A stretch of DNA of 64,000 bases from Pyrinomonadaceae bacterium (lineage in GTDB: Bacteria; Acidobacteriota; Blastocatellia; Pyrinomonadales; Pyrinomonadaceae): assembly GCA_025054715.1 (NCBI GenBank), contig JANWYH010000001.1:184001-248000 (forward strand), given 5' to 3'. Shown here piece after piece: positions 28,008-36,516 of the stretch. The position numbers and the translations under genes are program-made. Each line of letters starts with the position of its first letter. Position 1 is the first letter of the stretch. The notes beneath the pieces are model-generated. The model did not search any database. It had not been told where the DNA came from and worked only from the letters and a program-made list of their open reading frames with translations.

Positions 28008-28679
28008 ATGCAACACCAAAGAATCATAGACAAACACTTAGAAGAACTAAAAGAGAAACTTCTGAACATGGGAGCTGCGGTCGAGAATGTTCTTCAGCTT
28101 GCAATCAAATCTCTAGTGCAAAGAGATGTTGAGCTTGCAAGAAAAGTAATAGAAACGGACAAGTTAATTGATGATGCTGAGATTGATATAGATCGCTTTT
28201 GCATAGAAACGCTGGCGTTGTATCAACCTGCGGCTCATGACTTAAGATTTGTTATTGCAGCAGCGAAAATTACGCCAATTCTAGAAAGAATCGCCGATCA
28301 CTCGACTAGCATAGCAGAAGCAACCGTAAGAATAAGCAAAGCTCCCGTTATGAAAGATTATCTAAATATACCTTCGGCAGCTCAAAAAGCAGGCGAGATG
28401 TTAAAAAACGCTCTGCAGGCTTTGACTTCTGAAGATGCAGAGCTAGCTCGTGAAATAATCAAAAAAGATAAAGAAATAGACCTTGACTACAAAATAACAT
28501 TTGATGGGCTTTTGAAGCAAATAATTGAAAATCCACAAATCACAACTACGGCGGCTCAACTTCTCTTTGTTGCAAAACACTTAGAAAGAATTGGCGATTA
28601 CATTAAAGATATTTGCGAGCTTACTGTCTATATGAAGGAAGCTGTATTTATAAAGCATCACGGAGAAAACAAGGTCTAA
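28008..28679 (+). CDS. phoU: Phosphate-specific transport regulator PhoU
   Basis: 223-aa protein made of two similar three-helix halves. Each half holds an E/DxxxD metal-binding motif: ETDKLIDDAEIDID near residue 50 and KKDKEIDLDYK near 155, with ARERIADHSTSIAE-like and LERIGDYIKDICE helices. PhoU restrains Pst transport and Pho signalling. No phoR or phoB gene is in the window, so the two-component partner is elsewhere or absent. Confidence 0.95.
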   Translation: MQHQRIIDKHLEELKEKLLNMGAAVENVLQLAIKSLVQRDVELARKVIETDKLIDDAEIDIDRFCIETLALYQPAAHDLRFVIAAAKITPILERIADHSTSIAEATVRISKAPVMKDYLNIPSAAQKAGEMLKNALQALTSEDAELAREIIKKDKEIDLDYKITFDGLLKQIIENPQITTTAAQLLFVAKHLERIGDYIKDICELTVYMKEAVFIKHHGENKV

Positions 28680-28681
28680 GC

Positions 28682-28710
28682 TTGTCGTATTACTCAAATA
28701 TTTGTATAAT
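28682..28710 (+). promoter_or_regulatory. Promoter of tRNA-Leu
   Basis: TTGTCG (28682-28687), a 17-nt spacer and a perfect TATAAT (28705-28710), with a TG just upstream of the -10. Predicted start near 28717. Confidence 0.65.
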
Positions 28711-28765
28711 AAGCTCTTGGCAAGATCTAGAGCTTTGAAACCTAAAGGATTGAAGAAAGAGGATT

Positions 28766-28850
28766 GCTGAGGTGGCGTAATTGGTAGCCGCGCCAGACTT
28801 AGGATCTGGTGCCGAAAGGCGTGCGAGTTCGAGTCTCGCCCTCAGCACCA
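28766..28850 (+). tRNA. tRNA-Leu (anticodon TAG)
   Basis: 85-nt tRNA with a 7-bp acceptor stem (GCTGAGG/CCTCAGC), encoded CCA (28848-28850), an extended variable arm as expected for Leu, and anticodon TAG at 28800-28802 in the loop CTTAGGA between CCAGA and TCTGG. It lies between phoU and tig, with a terminator directly behind. Confidence 0.97.
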
Positions 28851-28861
28851 ATTCCGCAAAG

Positions 28862-28890
28862 CCCGTCTTCCTTACCGGAGACGGGTTTTT
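28862..28890 (+). terminator. Intrinsic terminator after tRNA-Leu
   Basis: Stem CCCGTCT (28862-28868)/AGACGGG (28879-28885) followed by TTTTT, 11 nt after the tRNA end and 20 nt before the tig start. It could attenuate read-through into tig. Confidence 0.75.
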
Positions 28891-28909
28891 GAAATTAGGA
28901 GATTTGTTA

Positions 28910-30280
28910 ATGAAGGTAGAGGTAAAGGATATTTCTCAGTCAGTAAAAGAGGTGAGCGTTGAAGTAGAAGCTGAAGAAGTAAAAGAAGCTTATAAAAAGG
29001 TCTCACAATACTTTTCTAAACACGTTTCTGTTCCGGGTTTTCGCAAAGGACTTGCTCCTATCGAGATGGTGCGCATTCACTATAGAGACGAAATTCGGGA
29101 AAGAGTCATAGACGAGTTGGTTTCAAAGAAAGTTGTTCAAGCTTTGGAAGAGCGTTCTTTGTTTCCTGTTGTGCAGCCTAAGGTGTATCTGCAAGACAAG
29201 GATAAGCTAAAGCTGGACGGTAGCGAGCCTGCTACTTTTAGAGTCATCCTCGAGGTTATGCCTGAGGTGCCTTTAGTTGATACAAGTGACATAGAGCTTA
29301 TTCGCAGAGTTAGACCCGTAAAAGAAGAAGACATAGACGCCATTTTAGGCAGGCGGTTAGAGGATAACGCTGTCTTTGTTCCTATCGAAGGTAGGAAAGC
29401 CCAGAAAGGAGATACTATTTTTGTTGATCTGGAAGGGACTTTTATCGATAAGCCTTCGGAGGAAAAAATCGAACTAAAGGAAGTGGAAATTTTGTTAGGC
29501 GACGAAAGTATAGATAAAAACTTTAGTGAAAATCTGGAAGGTGTCGTGCAAGATGAGGTAAGGGAGTTTGTCATAGAATATCCTGAAGATTTTGCATCTC
29601 CACAGCTTGCGGGTAGAAAAGTAAAATACAGAGCAAAAGTGTTGTCGGTAGGACAGGTTGAGAAAGCTGAACTTAATGACGATTTTGCTAAAGAAGAAGG
29701 TTACGAGTCTCTTAACGCTATGAAAGAGGCAGTAAGAGAGGAACTGGAGAAGGAATTTCAAAAAGAGGCTCAAGTAAGACTTGAAAGAGAACTTCTAGAA
29801 AAGCTTTTTGAGAAATACAAAATAGAATTACCACCGTCCTTGGTCTTAGCAAGATCGAAAGAAATCTTTTCAATGAATCAAAAGGACTTTGAGAAGCTTT
29901 TAGCTTATACGAAACAATCAGAGGAGGAATTTTACAGAAGAGCCTTTAATATGTCGGCTAAGCTTGCAGAAGATGAGTTAAAAGAGGCTTTACTTTTCAG
30001 TAAATTCGCGGAAGAAAGAAAAATAGAAGTCAATGAGGAAGAGATCGAAGATGAAATAAAGAGGGTTGCCGGCGAGATGAATCTGCCAGTTGAAGCAATA
30101 AAAGGTTTTCTGGAGAGAGAGTCTGGAAGAAATTACAAAGAGCGGGTGAGAGACTTCTTAATGAGAAAAAAAGTTATCTCCATGCTGATTGATGAGGCAA
30201 AGATAACAGAAGGTGAATGGATCGAAGAAAAACAAGATAAAGAGATGACATCAGAGCAGAATGCTGATCAGAAGGATTAA
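28910..30280 (+). CDS. tig: Trigger factor
   Basis: 456-aa ribosome-associated chaperone and prolyl isomerase. The N-terminal ribosome-binding domain has the signature VPGFRKGLAPIEMVR (usually GFRxGKxP). A central FKBP-like domain (about 150-240: KGDTIFVDLEG) and a helical C-terminal arm follow. The acidic tail ends in QDKEMTSEQNADQKD. ATG 28910 has AGGAGA upstream; an upstream open frame running back into the tRNA is not coding. It precedes clpP and clpX, the classic tig-clpPX order. Confidence 0.96.
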   Translation: MKVEVKDISQSVKEVSVEVEAEEVKEAYKKVSQYFSKHVSVPGFRKGLAPIEMVRIHYRDEIRERVIDELVSKKVVQALEERSLFPVVQPKVYLQDKDKLKLDGSEPATFRVILEVMPEVPLVDTSDIELIRRVRPVKEEDIDAILGRRLEDNAVFVPIEGRKAQKGDTIFVDLEGTFIDKPSEEKIELKEVEILLGDESIDKNFSENLEGVVQDEVREFVIEYPEDFASPQLAGRKVKYRAKVLSVGQVEKAELNDDFAKEEGYESLNAMKEAVREELEKEFQKEAQVRLERELLEKLFEKYKIELPPSLVLARSKEIFSMNQKDFEKLLAYTKQSEEEFYRRAFNMSAKLAEDELKEALLFSKFAEERKIEVNEEEIEDEIKRVAGEMNLPVEAIKGFLERESGRNYKERVRDFLMRKKVISMLIDEAKITEGEWIEEKQDKEMTSEQNADQKD

Positions 30281-30365
30281 AAACTTTGATTTTTAGGAAA
30301 CGAATTGTAAAATCCTAACTGGAGAGCTTTATAACTAAAAACTTTTAAGGTGATTATATTCGAAT

Positions 30366-30947
30366 ATGTTAGTCCCAATGGTAATTGAGCAAACTTCGCG
30401 TGGCGAAAGAGCTTTCGATATTTATTCTCGTCTTCTTAAAGATAGTATTATTTTCATCGGCACGCCAATTGATGATACGGTAGCTAATCTGGTTGTTGCG
30501 CAGATGCTTTTTCTGGAAGCAGAAGATCCTGAAAAAGACATAAATCTTTACATTAACAGTCCCGGCGGCTCAATCACAGCCGGTATGGCAATTTACGACA
30601 CGATGCAGTTGATAAAAAATGACGTTGCTACGATCTGCATCGGTCAATGTGCTTCGATGGGAGCGTTGCTTTTAGCGGCTGGGACTAAGGGGAAGCGTTT
30701 TGCATTACCGCATTCAAGGATTTTAATTCATCAGCCTTCTGGTGGTGCTCAAGGTCAAGCAACCGATATTCGTATAATGGCAGAGGAAATCCTTAGAATG
30801 CGTGAAATGACTTCTAGAATTTTGGCAAAGCATACAGGTCAGGATTACGAACGAATTGAGAGAGATGTCGAACGGGATTTGATTTTCACGCCACAACAGG
30901 CAAAAGAATATGGTCTTATTGATGAAGTAATAGAGCGTCGCGAGTAA
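30366..30947 (+). CDS. clpP: ATP-dependent Clp protease proteolytic subunit
   Basis: 193-aa serine peptidase that forms the two-ring proteolytic barrel. The catalytic Ser is in [14 protein letters not shown], His in [18 protein letters not shown], and Asp in [15 protein letters not shown]. The N-terminus is short, [22 protein letters not shown], with little propeptide. It is followed by clpX after 3 nt. Confidence 0.97.
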   Translation: MLVPMVIEQTSRGERAFDIYSRLLKDSIIFIGTPIDDTVANLVVAQMLFLEAEDPEKDINLYINSPGGSITAGMAIYDTMQLIKNDVATICIGQCASMGALLLAAGTKGKRFALPHSRILIHQPSGGAQGQATDIRIMAEEILRMREMTSRILAKHTGQDYERIERDVERDLIFTPQQAKEYGLIDEVIERRE

Positions 30948-30950
30948 GTT

Positions 30951-32198
30951 ATGCCTTTTAGTAAAAACGAAGAAGCTGTATATTGTTCTTTTTGTGGGAA
31001 GTCTCAAAACGAGGTCAGAAAGCTTATAGCAGGACCGAGGGTTTACATCTGCAATGAGTGCATAGACATTTGCAATGAAATAATAAATGCTGATAAAAGA
31101 AGCGAAACCGTTGCGAGTAGAGCTGTAATTCCAAAGCCTGTAGAAATAAAGTCTTTCCTAGATGAATATGTAATAGGACAGGAAGAAACTAAAAAGCGTT
31201 TGGCGGTGGCAGTATATCAGCATTATAAGCGAATTGAGCTTTCAAAGCGGCAAAGTAGCACAGATGTTGAAATTCAGAAATCAAATATACTCCTCATAGG
31301 TCCAACCGGCACCGGAAAGACTCTCTTGGCTCAAACTTTGGCGCGCTTTTTGAATGTTCCATTTTGTATAGTTGACGCAACCACTTTAACTGAAGCCGGC
31401 TACGTAGGTGAAGATGTTGAGAACATTATCTTGAAACTTCTTCAGGCAGCCGATGGAGATGTTGAAAGAGCACAGCAGGGAATAGTTTTTATTGATGAAA
31501 TTGATAAGATTTCGCGTAAAGATGAAAATCCTTCCATTACAAGAGATGTATCTGGTGAGGGAGTTCAGCAAGCCCTTTTGAAAATTCTCGAAGGGACGAT
31601 TGCAAACGTTCCACCGCAAGGCGGTAGGAAGCATCCACATCAAGAATTTATACCTGTGGATACGACAAACATCTTGTTCATTTGCGGTGGTGCTTTTGTA
31701 GGTTTGGAGAAAGTGATTGAAAGAAGACTTAGAAATAAGTCGCTAGGATTTCAAGCCGATATAAAACTATCAAAGCAGAGAATTAACGAAGCCTTACGTA
31801 ATGTTGAACCAGAAGATTTGATCAAATACGGTTTGATACCAGAATTTGTGGGACGTCTTCCTGTCATAGGAGTTCTTCATGAGCTTGATGAAGATGCATT
31901 GGTTAGGATTTTGACAGAGCCAAAGAATGCCCTTATTAAGCAATACCAGCGTAAGTTTGAATTTGACAACATTAGGTTGAAATTTACCGATGATGCAATT
32001 CGCTCGATTGCTCGTCAAGCACATCAAAGAAAAGTTGGAGCGCGTGGTTTAATGATGATTCTAGAAGAGTTATTGCTGGAGCCGATGTATCACTTGCCGT
32101 CACAAAAGAAGATAAAAGAATTAGTTATTACAAGTGAGATGGTCGAAAAGAGGACTCCGGTTTTTGAGGTTGTTTCAGACACAGAAGCTGCGGCTTAA
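30951..32198 (+). CDS. clpX: ATP-dependent Clp protease ATP-binding subunit
   Basis: 415-aa AAA+ unfoldase partner of ClpP. The N-terminal zinc domain has [11 protein letters not shown]...CNECIDIC. Walker A is [12 protein letters not shown], the pore loop GYVGEDVE, Walker [11 protein letters not shown], and the ClpP-binding loop reads LGFQ at about residue 264 within [10 protein letters not shown], the expected [LIV]GF motif. Co-transcribed with clpP, and ended by a strong hairpin terminator at 32197-32238. Confidence 0.98.
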   Translation: MPFSKNEEAVYCSFCGKSQNEVRKLIAGPRVYICNECIDICNEIINADKRSETVASRAVIPKPVEIKSFLDEYVIGQEETKKRLAVAVYQHYKRIELSKRQSSTDVEIQKSNILLIGPTGTGKTLLAQTLARFLNVPFCIVDATTLTEAGYVGEDVENIILKLLQAADGDVERAQQGIVFIDEIDKISRKDENPSITRDVSGEGVQQALLKILEGTIANVPPQGGRKHPHQEFIPVDTTNILFICGGAFVGLEKVIERRLRNKSLGFQADIKLSKQRINEALRNVEPEDLIKYGLIPEFVGRLPVIGVLHELDEDALVRILTEPKNALIKQYQRKFEFDNIRLKFTDDAIRSIARQAHQRKVGARGLMMILEELLLEPMYHLPSQKKIKELVITSEMVEKRTPVFEVVSDTEAAA

Positions 32199-32238
32199 AA
32201 AGAAAGCTGGACCTGAAAAAGCCCAGCTTTCTTTTTTT
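32197..32238. terminator. Bidirectional intrinsic terminator between clpX and the pil operon
   Basis: Arms AGAAAGCTGG (32201-32210) and CCAGCTTTCT (32223-32232) pair over 10 bp. The T run 32232-32238 serves clpX and the A run 32197-32201 serves the converging Roadblock gene. Confidence 0.8.
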
Positions 32239-32254
32239 GAGGAGGGAAAGATTT

Positions 32255-32620
32255 TTAGAAGACGAGCTCTTTTTCCAGCAATAGTTCAGCTCTTCTTAAT
32301 TCGTATCTGGCGCGCCCGAAGTTTCCTTCTGTAGAGAGCACCAAAGCAAGAAAATAATTTGAGCCGACGGTTCGAAAGACAAAAATCCCACTTTCTGTGG
32401 AAAGAGTCATTTCGTCTAATTTGCCAATGCCGATTTCTTTGTTTGTTCGTGATACATTTTTAATGATGGTCGAAAACTCAGCTACTGCAATATCAAGGTT
32501 CAAGTCTTTACCAACTTGACTCCAAACTTCTTCTACAGGAATGCCGTCCATTCCCATTACCAATGCACCTAGGCATCCTTCAGTTCTTAACATAGCTTCT
32601 TGCAAGATTTCTTTGAACAT
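32255..32620 (-). CDS. Roadblock/LC7-domain protein (MglB-like)
   Basis: 121-aa single Roadblock/LC7 domain: EAMLRTEGCLGALVMGMDGIPVEEVW at the start, then a KNVSRTNKEIGIGKLDEMTLSTESG strand region and a short C-terminal helix. In Myxococcus, MglB is the GTPase-activating partner of MglA and sets the pole at which type IV pili work. This gene lies 7 nt after pilQ and is the last gene of the pil run. No MglA-type GTPase is in the window, so pilus polarity control is inference. Confidence 0.82.
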   Translation of the reverse strand: MFKEILQEAMLRTEGCLGALVMGMDGIPVEEVWSQVGKDLNLDIAVAEFSTIIKNVSRTNKEIGIGKLDEMTLSTESGIFVFRTVGSNYFLALVLSTEGNFGRARYELRRAELLLEKELVF

Positions 32621-32627
32621 ATCTGTT

Positions 32628-34409
32628 TCAGGGCTTTTGAGTAGTAGGTTGAATAGCCGGTTGATTAGTAGGTTGAGTCGTTGTCATCGGAACGACAGGC
32701 AAAGTCAGTGGTTGAGTTGTTGGAGTCGTTGGTTTGGTTTGCGGAGCAGAGTTAGACTCGGGATTTCCTAAAGGAACAGGTTGGAGTATTGTAGTAGTTC
32801 TTGTTCCATCGCTTACCTTTGAAGGAAGTATATTGCCTTTCATGTCAGATCGGACTATGCGAGGAGTTATGAAGAATAATATTTCATTGCTTTGTCTAGA
32901 AACTGCTTTACGTTTGAAGAGGTTTCCTATGATAGGTATTTTTGAAAGACCCGGCGTTCTAAATAAATCTTCACCTTCTGCATCAAGCAATGCTCCACCG
33001 ACTACAGTTGTTCCACCGTCTGGAACGACGACTCTAGTTTTCATTCTTTGTGTATTAATGCCGGGAGTGCCACCGACCGCGATCGTTGTGCTAACCGTGT
33101 TATTTTCTGCTACCACGTCAAGGATAACTGTTCCGACATCAGTTATTTGCGGAGTTACCTCTAGTCTAAGTGGCACTGATACGTATTGAGTAGTGAAGAC
33201 GACTCCGCCTGCGTTTGCACCTGTTTGAGCAGTTACTACGGGAATTTGAGTTCCGCTTTCAATCTCGGCTTTTTGATTGTTTAAAGTAGTGACGCGCGGA
33301 GTAGCAATAGTTTTTGCCTGTCCTTTTCTTTCACCCATAGTAAGTAGAGCACTTATTTGTGCGGTGCCAAAGACACCTGTTGTAAGACCTATAACTGTAT
33401 TTGGAATGCTCGAAGATAGAGTATTGTCAGGTGGTATACCTAGACCTGTTGGAATTCCACGGGGATCTAAACCTGCTCTTTGGGGACCTTGCTGGCCGAT
33501 TCCACCAGTTCCAGTTCCACCGGTTCCAGTCCCCCCGCCGGTTCCAGTTCCACCAGTTCCAGTCCCCCCGCCGGTTCCGCCAGTTCCGCCAGTTCCGGTT
33601 GCCGCCGTGCCGGGAAGTGTTGAAAGCGAACCGGCGCTTCCGCGTTCACCTAAGACTACAGCAGCAAGCTGAAAGCCTAAATCTCGGCTAAAGTTTCTAT
33701 TAGCTGCTACTATGCGCACCTCGATTTCAACCTGTGGCTCGGGTTGATCGAGAAGTGCTACCAATTGGCGTATAGCATCAATATTTTCTCTTACATCTGT
33801 GACTATGAGAGTATTGCTTCTAGAGTCAACTTCTACAGAGCCACGTTTTGAAAGACGCTTCTTTACGATTCCTAGAATACCTTGATCTTCACCGCCGCCG
33901 CCACCGCCACTGATAACGCCTCCTTTGAAGCTAGTTTGAGAGGCACAAGAGCCAGCACAAGCGTAGTTTAGTCGAATAAACTCAGTAAAGAGCGGTGATG
34001 CTTCTAACTGACCTTCTCTGATTTTTGCTTCTATGGAAGCTTCATCAGCAAGAGTCTTGCGTTCGGCTATGCGTATTATAGGACCGTTTACCTGTGCTCC
34101 TAAGTCTTGTGACTGCAGGATTGAGTCAAGGGCAATATTCCAAGGAACATCGGTTATATTAACTGTTACGGGAACACTTTTTACGGATTTGTCAATTATG
34201 AAGTTAACTCCATATTGTTCGCTTATATAGTTCAATATGTCACGAATGTCAGCATTGACAACATTTAGGCTAATTGGTTCACCACGAAAACCGGGATCGC
34301 CGTAGCGCTTTCCTTCTTGCTGTGGTGCTACTCTTTGTGCCGATACGAAAGTAGTTGAAAGCACAAAAACTAGAGTCAAACAAAGTGCTTTAGCGTTTCT
34401 AAAAATCAT
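32628..34409 (-). CDS. pilQ: Type IV pilus secretin PilQ
   Basis: 593-aa outer-membrane secretin through which the pilus passes. A signal peptide (ending FVSAQ) is followed by an STN-like domain, ISLNVVNADIRDILNYISEQ to about residue 115, then an N-domain with NTLIVTDVRENIDAIRQLVALLDQPEP. The secretin core begins near VEIEVRIVAANRNFSRDLG and contains VVPDGGTTVVGG and a KIPIIGNLFKRKAVSR signature. Between about residues 260 and 308 sits a Gly/Thr-rich linker encoded by tandem DNA repeats. The C-terminus is a Pro/Thr tail of about 50 residues. There is no AMIN domain I can recognise. Last pil gene of pilMNOPQ. Confidence 0.93.
   Translation of the reverse strand: MIFRNAKALCLTLVFVLSTTFVSAQRVAPQQEGKRYGDPGFRGEPISLNVVNADIRDILNYISEQYGVNFIIDKSVKSVPVTVNITDVPWNIALDSILQSQDLGAQVNGPIIRIAERKTLADEASIEAKIREGQLEASPLFTEFIRLNYACAGSCASQTSFKGGVISGGGGGGEDQGILGIVKKRLSKRGSVEVDSRSNTLIVTDVRENIDAIRQLVALLDQPEPQVEIEVRIVAANRNFSRDLGFQLAAVVLGERGSAGSLSTLPGTAATGTGGTGGTGGGTGTGGTGTGGGTGTGGTGTGGIGQQGPQRAGLDPRGIPTGLGIPPDNTLSSSIPNTVIGLTTGVFGTAQISALLTMGERKGQAKTIATPRVTTLNNQKAEIESGTQIPVVTAQTGANAGGVVFTTQYVSVPLRLEVTPQITDVGTVILDVVAENNTVSTTIAVGGTPGINTQRMKTRVVVPDGGTTVVGGALLDAEGEDLFRTPGLSKIPIIGNLFKRKAVSRQSNEILFFITPRIVRSDMKGNILPSKVSDGTRTTTILQPVPLGNPESNSAPQTKPTTPTTQPLTLPVVPMTTTQPTNQPAIQPTTQKP
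33513..33578. repeat. 33-bp tandem repeat in pilQ
   Basis: Two head-to-tail 33-bp units (33513-33545, 33546-33578) differ at one base. They encode 11-residue Gly/Thr units of the PilQ linker; related shorter units extend on both sides, roughly 33495-33605. The reading frame is preserved because the unit is a multiple of 3. Confidence 0.85.
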
Positions 34410-34421
34410 AATCTCCTCCTA

Positions 34422-35132
34422 TTAAGGTTTCTTGTTTTTTTTGCTAGAACTTTTTTTATCGGTATTTTCTAGATTTTCCGGTTTTTTATTTAACATCTCT
34501 TCGAGCGGAGAAACTATTTTTTCCGGTGTAGTTTTAGTTTCTTGGTCCTTTGGCTCTTTGTTTACTCCAGCTGTTTGCTCTTCAGATTGTGTTTTTGCAG
34601 TGGTTTCTGTCGGAACGGTTCCAGCTAGTTCCTGTTCAAGAGAATATTTTCTTAGTGGTTTTGTCTCTTCTGAAGAGATAAATTTACCATTTGTAAACTT
34701 TGTTACCCGACGAAAAACTAATCTATTTTCTTCGACTGCGACAAGCTGGCCGTCGAAGAATTTTTCACCCGGATAGATTGTGTAAGACAGCTTGATGGGA
34801 GTTGCTTCTACGATAGCAGCATAGCCGCGTGGAGTTTTGAATATACCTGTTACGACAAGTTCATCCAAGGTTAAAACTGTTGTGACTTTTGGGATTGGTT
34901 GATTATTTAGAACAGCGTTTTCACGGAGTCTTCTATAATATTCGATTCTTTGTTGAATAGAAGGCGGTGCGACGGGTGAAGGTCCAGATTTTACTGTTCT
35001 GCCACTACCTGAAGGTGATGAAGTTTTAGGTTTAGCCCAGGCTGGTTTTGCGAATGGGTCGCGTGTTTGGGCTTCAGACATCGAAAAGCCAAAAAGTAGC
35101 AAGAATAACAAGATGCAAACTTTTTTTTCCAT
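34422..35132 (-). CDS. pilP: Type IV pilus assembly protein PilP
   Basis: 236-aa protein with an N-terminal signal sequence ending MSEAQ; no lipobox Cys is seen, unlike classical PilP lipoproteins. The core (about residues 85-160) carries LDELVVTGIFKTPRGYAAIVEA, the beta-sandwich domain that bridges PilNO to PilQ. A disordered, charged tail (KEPKDQETKTTPEK to KKSSSKKNKKP) follows. It lies between pilO and pilQ with short gaps, which supports the name where similarity is low. Confidence 0.82.
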   Translation of the reverse strand: MEKKVCILLFLLLFGFSMSEAQTRDPFAKPAWAKPKTSSPSGSGRTVKSGPSPVAPPSIQQRIEYYRRLRENAVLNNQPIPKVTTVLTLDELVVTGIFKTPRGYAAIVEATPIKLSYTIYPGEKFFDGQLVAVEENRLVFRRVTKFTNGKFISSEETKPLRKYSLEQELAGTVPTETTAKTQSEEQTAGVNKEPKDQETKTTPEKIVSPLEEMLNKKPENLENTDKKSSSKKNKKP

Positions 35133-35153
35133 AATCTCTTTTCCTCTTCATTT

Positions 35154-35828
35154 TTATTTTGCTAAAGGTGGTGCCGCTGGCGGAGCCTGTCCTGGTGGCG
35201 GTGGCGGCACCGGCACTTTTGGATTGGCCGGATTTTGACCTGGCGCTTGTTGAGATAGATTTTCAGGTGCTGCGTAGTAAGCCGTCAATAAGAATTGGGC
35301 ATGTAAGGTTCTGTCAGGTGTTTGCTCTTGAAGTTGTCTCAAGCTGAAGTCAGTTATTGAAACAATACGCGGTAGTTTTGCCATTCTATCAAAGAAAACT
35401 CTTAGATTATTGAAGTTGCTATCGACTTCGACTTCGACGGGTTTTGCCATGATGCCTTCTTGTTGGACGTCTTCTCTAGGGCTAAATCTCATGACTATAA
35501 GTTTGCTTTCGCGAGCCGTATCTTGTAAGCCTTGGAGGACGTTCGTAATTTCGCGTTCCTCAGGTAATAACACCTTTAACTCTTCATACTCGGCTTGTTT
35601 GCTTGCGTAGAGGGCGCGGAATTCGTTTATTCTTTGCGTAGCTATTTGTGCTGCTTGGTTTTTTGCTTTTAACTGCTCGATTTGTTCGTTTAAAGAGGAG
35701 ATTTCAGCTCTTGTTTCCGAAGTAATGAAGTAGTAAGCCAGAAACCAGAAAAAGGCTCCTACGACTACTAGAACTAAAAGTTGCCAATACCATTCAAGAC
35801 TTTTTAATCTTTCTATCATAGTTTTCAC
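35154..35828 (-). CDS. pilO: Type IV pilus assembly protein PilO
   Basis: 224-aa inner-membrane protein with one TM helix at about residues 14-34 (WQLLVLVVVGAFFWFLAYYF), a coiled coil at 35-75, and a ferredoxin-like periplasmic domain (LPEEREITNVLQGLQDTARES; KPVEVEVDSNFNNLRVFFDRMAKLPRIVSI). The C-terminal tail is Pro/Ala rich. PilO pairs with PilN to form the alignment subcomplex. It follows pilN after 1 nt. Confidence 0.9.
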   Translation of the reverse strand: MKTMIERLKSLEWYWQLLVLVVVGAFFWFLAYYFITSETRAEISSLNEQIEQLKAKNQAAQIATQRINEFRALYASKQAEYEELKVLLPEEREITNVLQGLQDTARESKLIVMRFSPREDVQQEGIMAKPVEVEVDSNFNNLRVFFDRMAKLPRIVSITDFSLRQLQEQTPDRTLHAQFLLTAYYAAPENLSQQAPGQNPANPKVPVPPPPPGQAPPAAPPLAK

Positions 35829-35829
35829 C

Positions 35830-36513
35830 TCAGTTTCTTGCTATCTGTCCTGGTTGGGAAACGCTAGCCTGCTGAGTTTGTTGATCAGAAGGCTTTTTAG
35901 AAGGATTGTAATTTGTGCGAATGGTAAATTCGACTATATCTATTTTCGCTGCACTTTGGTTTTCGGCTGCTGTTTGAACAGCTTGATTTTCTTTTCTTTG
36001 GGTTTCGATGTTCAGATTCGTGAAGAGACCCGAAGAAAACTCGAGGCTTCTACCAAACTGAGTTACCATATTTTCGTTTGGTGAATAACCTTTGATGGTA
36101 ACTACATCACCTTTCTGCTCAATGCTTTCCAAGTAAAGTTGTGGTAGCATAGCAAATCTTTCTCTTATTGCCTCGAGAACGGCACTCGGACCTGCCTGAG
36201 TTGATCTGAGTCGTTTGATTGCTTCAACGCGGGTGTCTATATTCTTTATCTTTTCTTCCAATTCTTTTTGTTCCTTAATTATTGCTTCGAGTTGAGCAGC
36301 GATTTTTCGTTGCTCTTCAAGTTGACGTTCTGCTTCAGCTTTTGCCATTTGTGTAGAAATTATGTCCCAGCCAATAAAGAGAACTGTAAGTGCAGCTACC
36401 ACTATTGACATGACTATAAGTCTCGATGCAGGGCTTGCTACCTTTTTTTCGACAGCTATGACAGGTGAGCTTTGACGTTCAGTTACCGATTCTAAAAGAT
36501 TTATCTTTATCAT
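35830..36513 (-). CDS. pilN: Type IV pilus assembly protein PilN
   Basis: 227-aa bitopic protein. It starts MIKINLLES, the conserved PilN cytoplasmic segment that binds PilM (usual form INLLP). A TM helix lies at about residues 32-50, then a coiled coil (KAEAERQLEEQRKIAAQLEAI) and a fimbrial-assembly domain ending in TQFGRSLEFSSGLFTNLNIET. Three nt separate it from pilM. Confidence 0.93.
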   Translation of the reverse strand: MIKINLLESVTERQSSPVIAVEKKVASPASRLIVMSIVVAALTVLFIGWDIISTQMAKAEAERQLEEQRKIAAQLEAIIKEQKELEEKIKNIDTRVEAIKRLRSTQAGPSAVLEAIRERFAMLPQLYLESIEQKGDVVTIKGYSPNENMVTQFGRSLEFSSGLFTNLNIETQRKENQAVQTAAENQSAAKIDIVEFTIRTNYNPSKKPSDQQTQQASVSQPGQIARN

Positions 36514-36516
36514 ACA

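Noticed and set aside
28665-28690. Hairpin ACAAG/CTTGT after phoU as terminator
   Set aside because: Only 5 bp with no T run, and it overlaps the -35 box of the tRNA-Leu promoter.
28781-28909. Upstream extension of the tig reading frame through tRNA-Leu
   Set aside because: The frame crosses a complete tRNA and a terminator; ATG 28910 with AGGAGA fits the trigger factor N-terminus.
33277-33691. Long plus-strand frames opposite pilQ, rich in Pro and Val
   Set aside because: They are the complement of the Gly/Thr repeat linker of PilQ and have no independent support.
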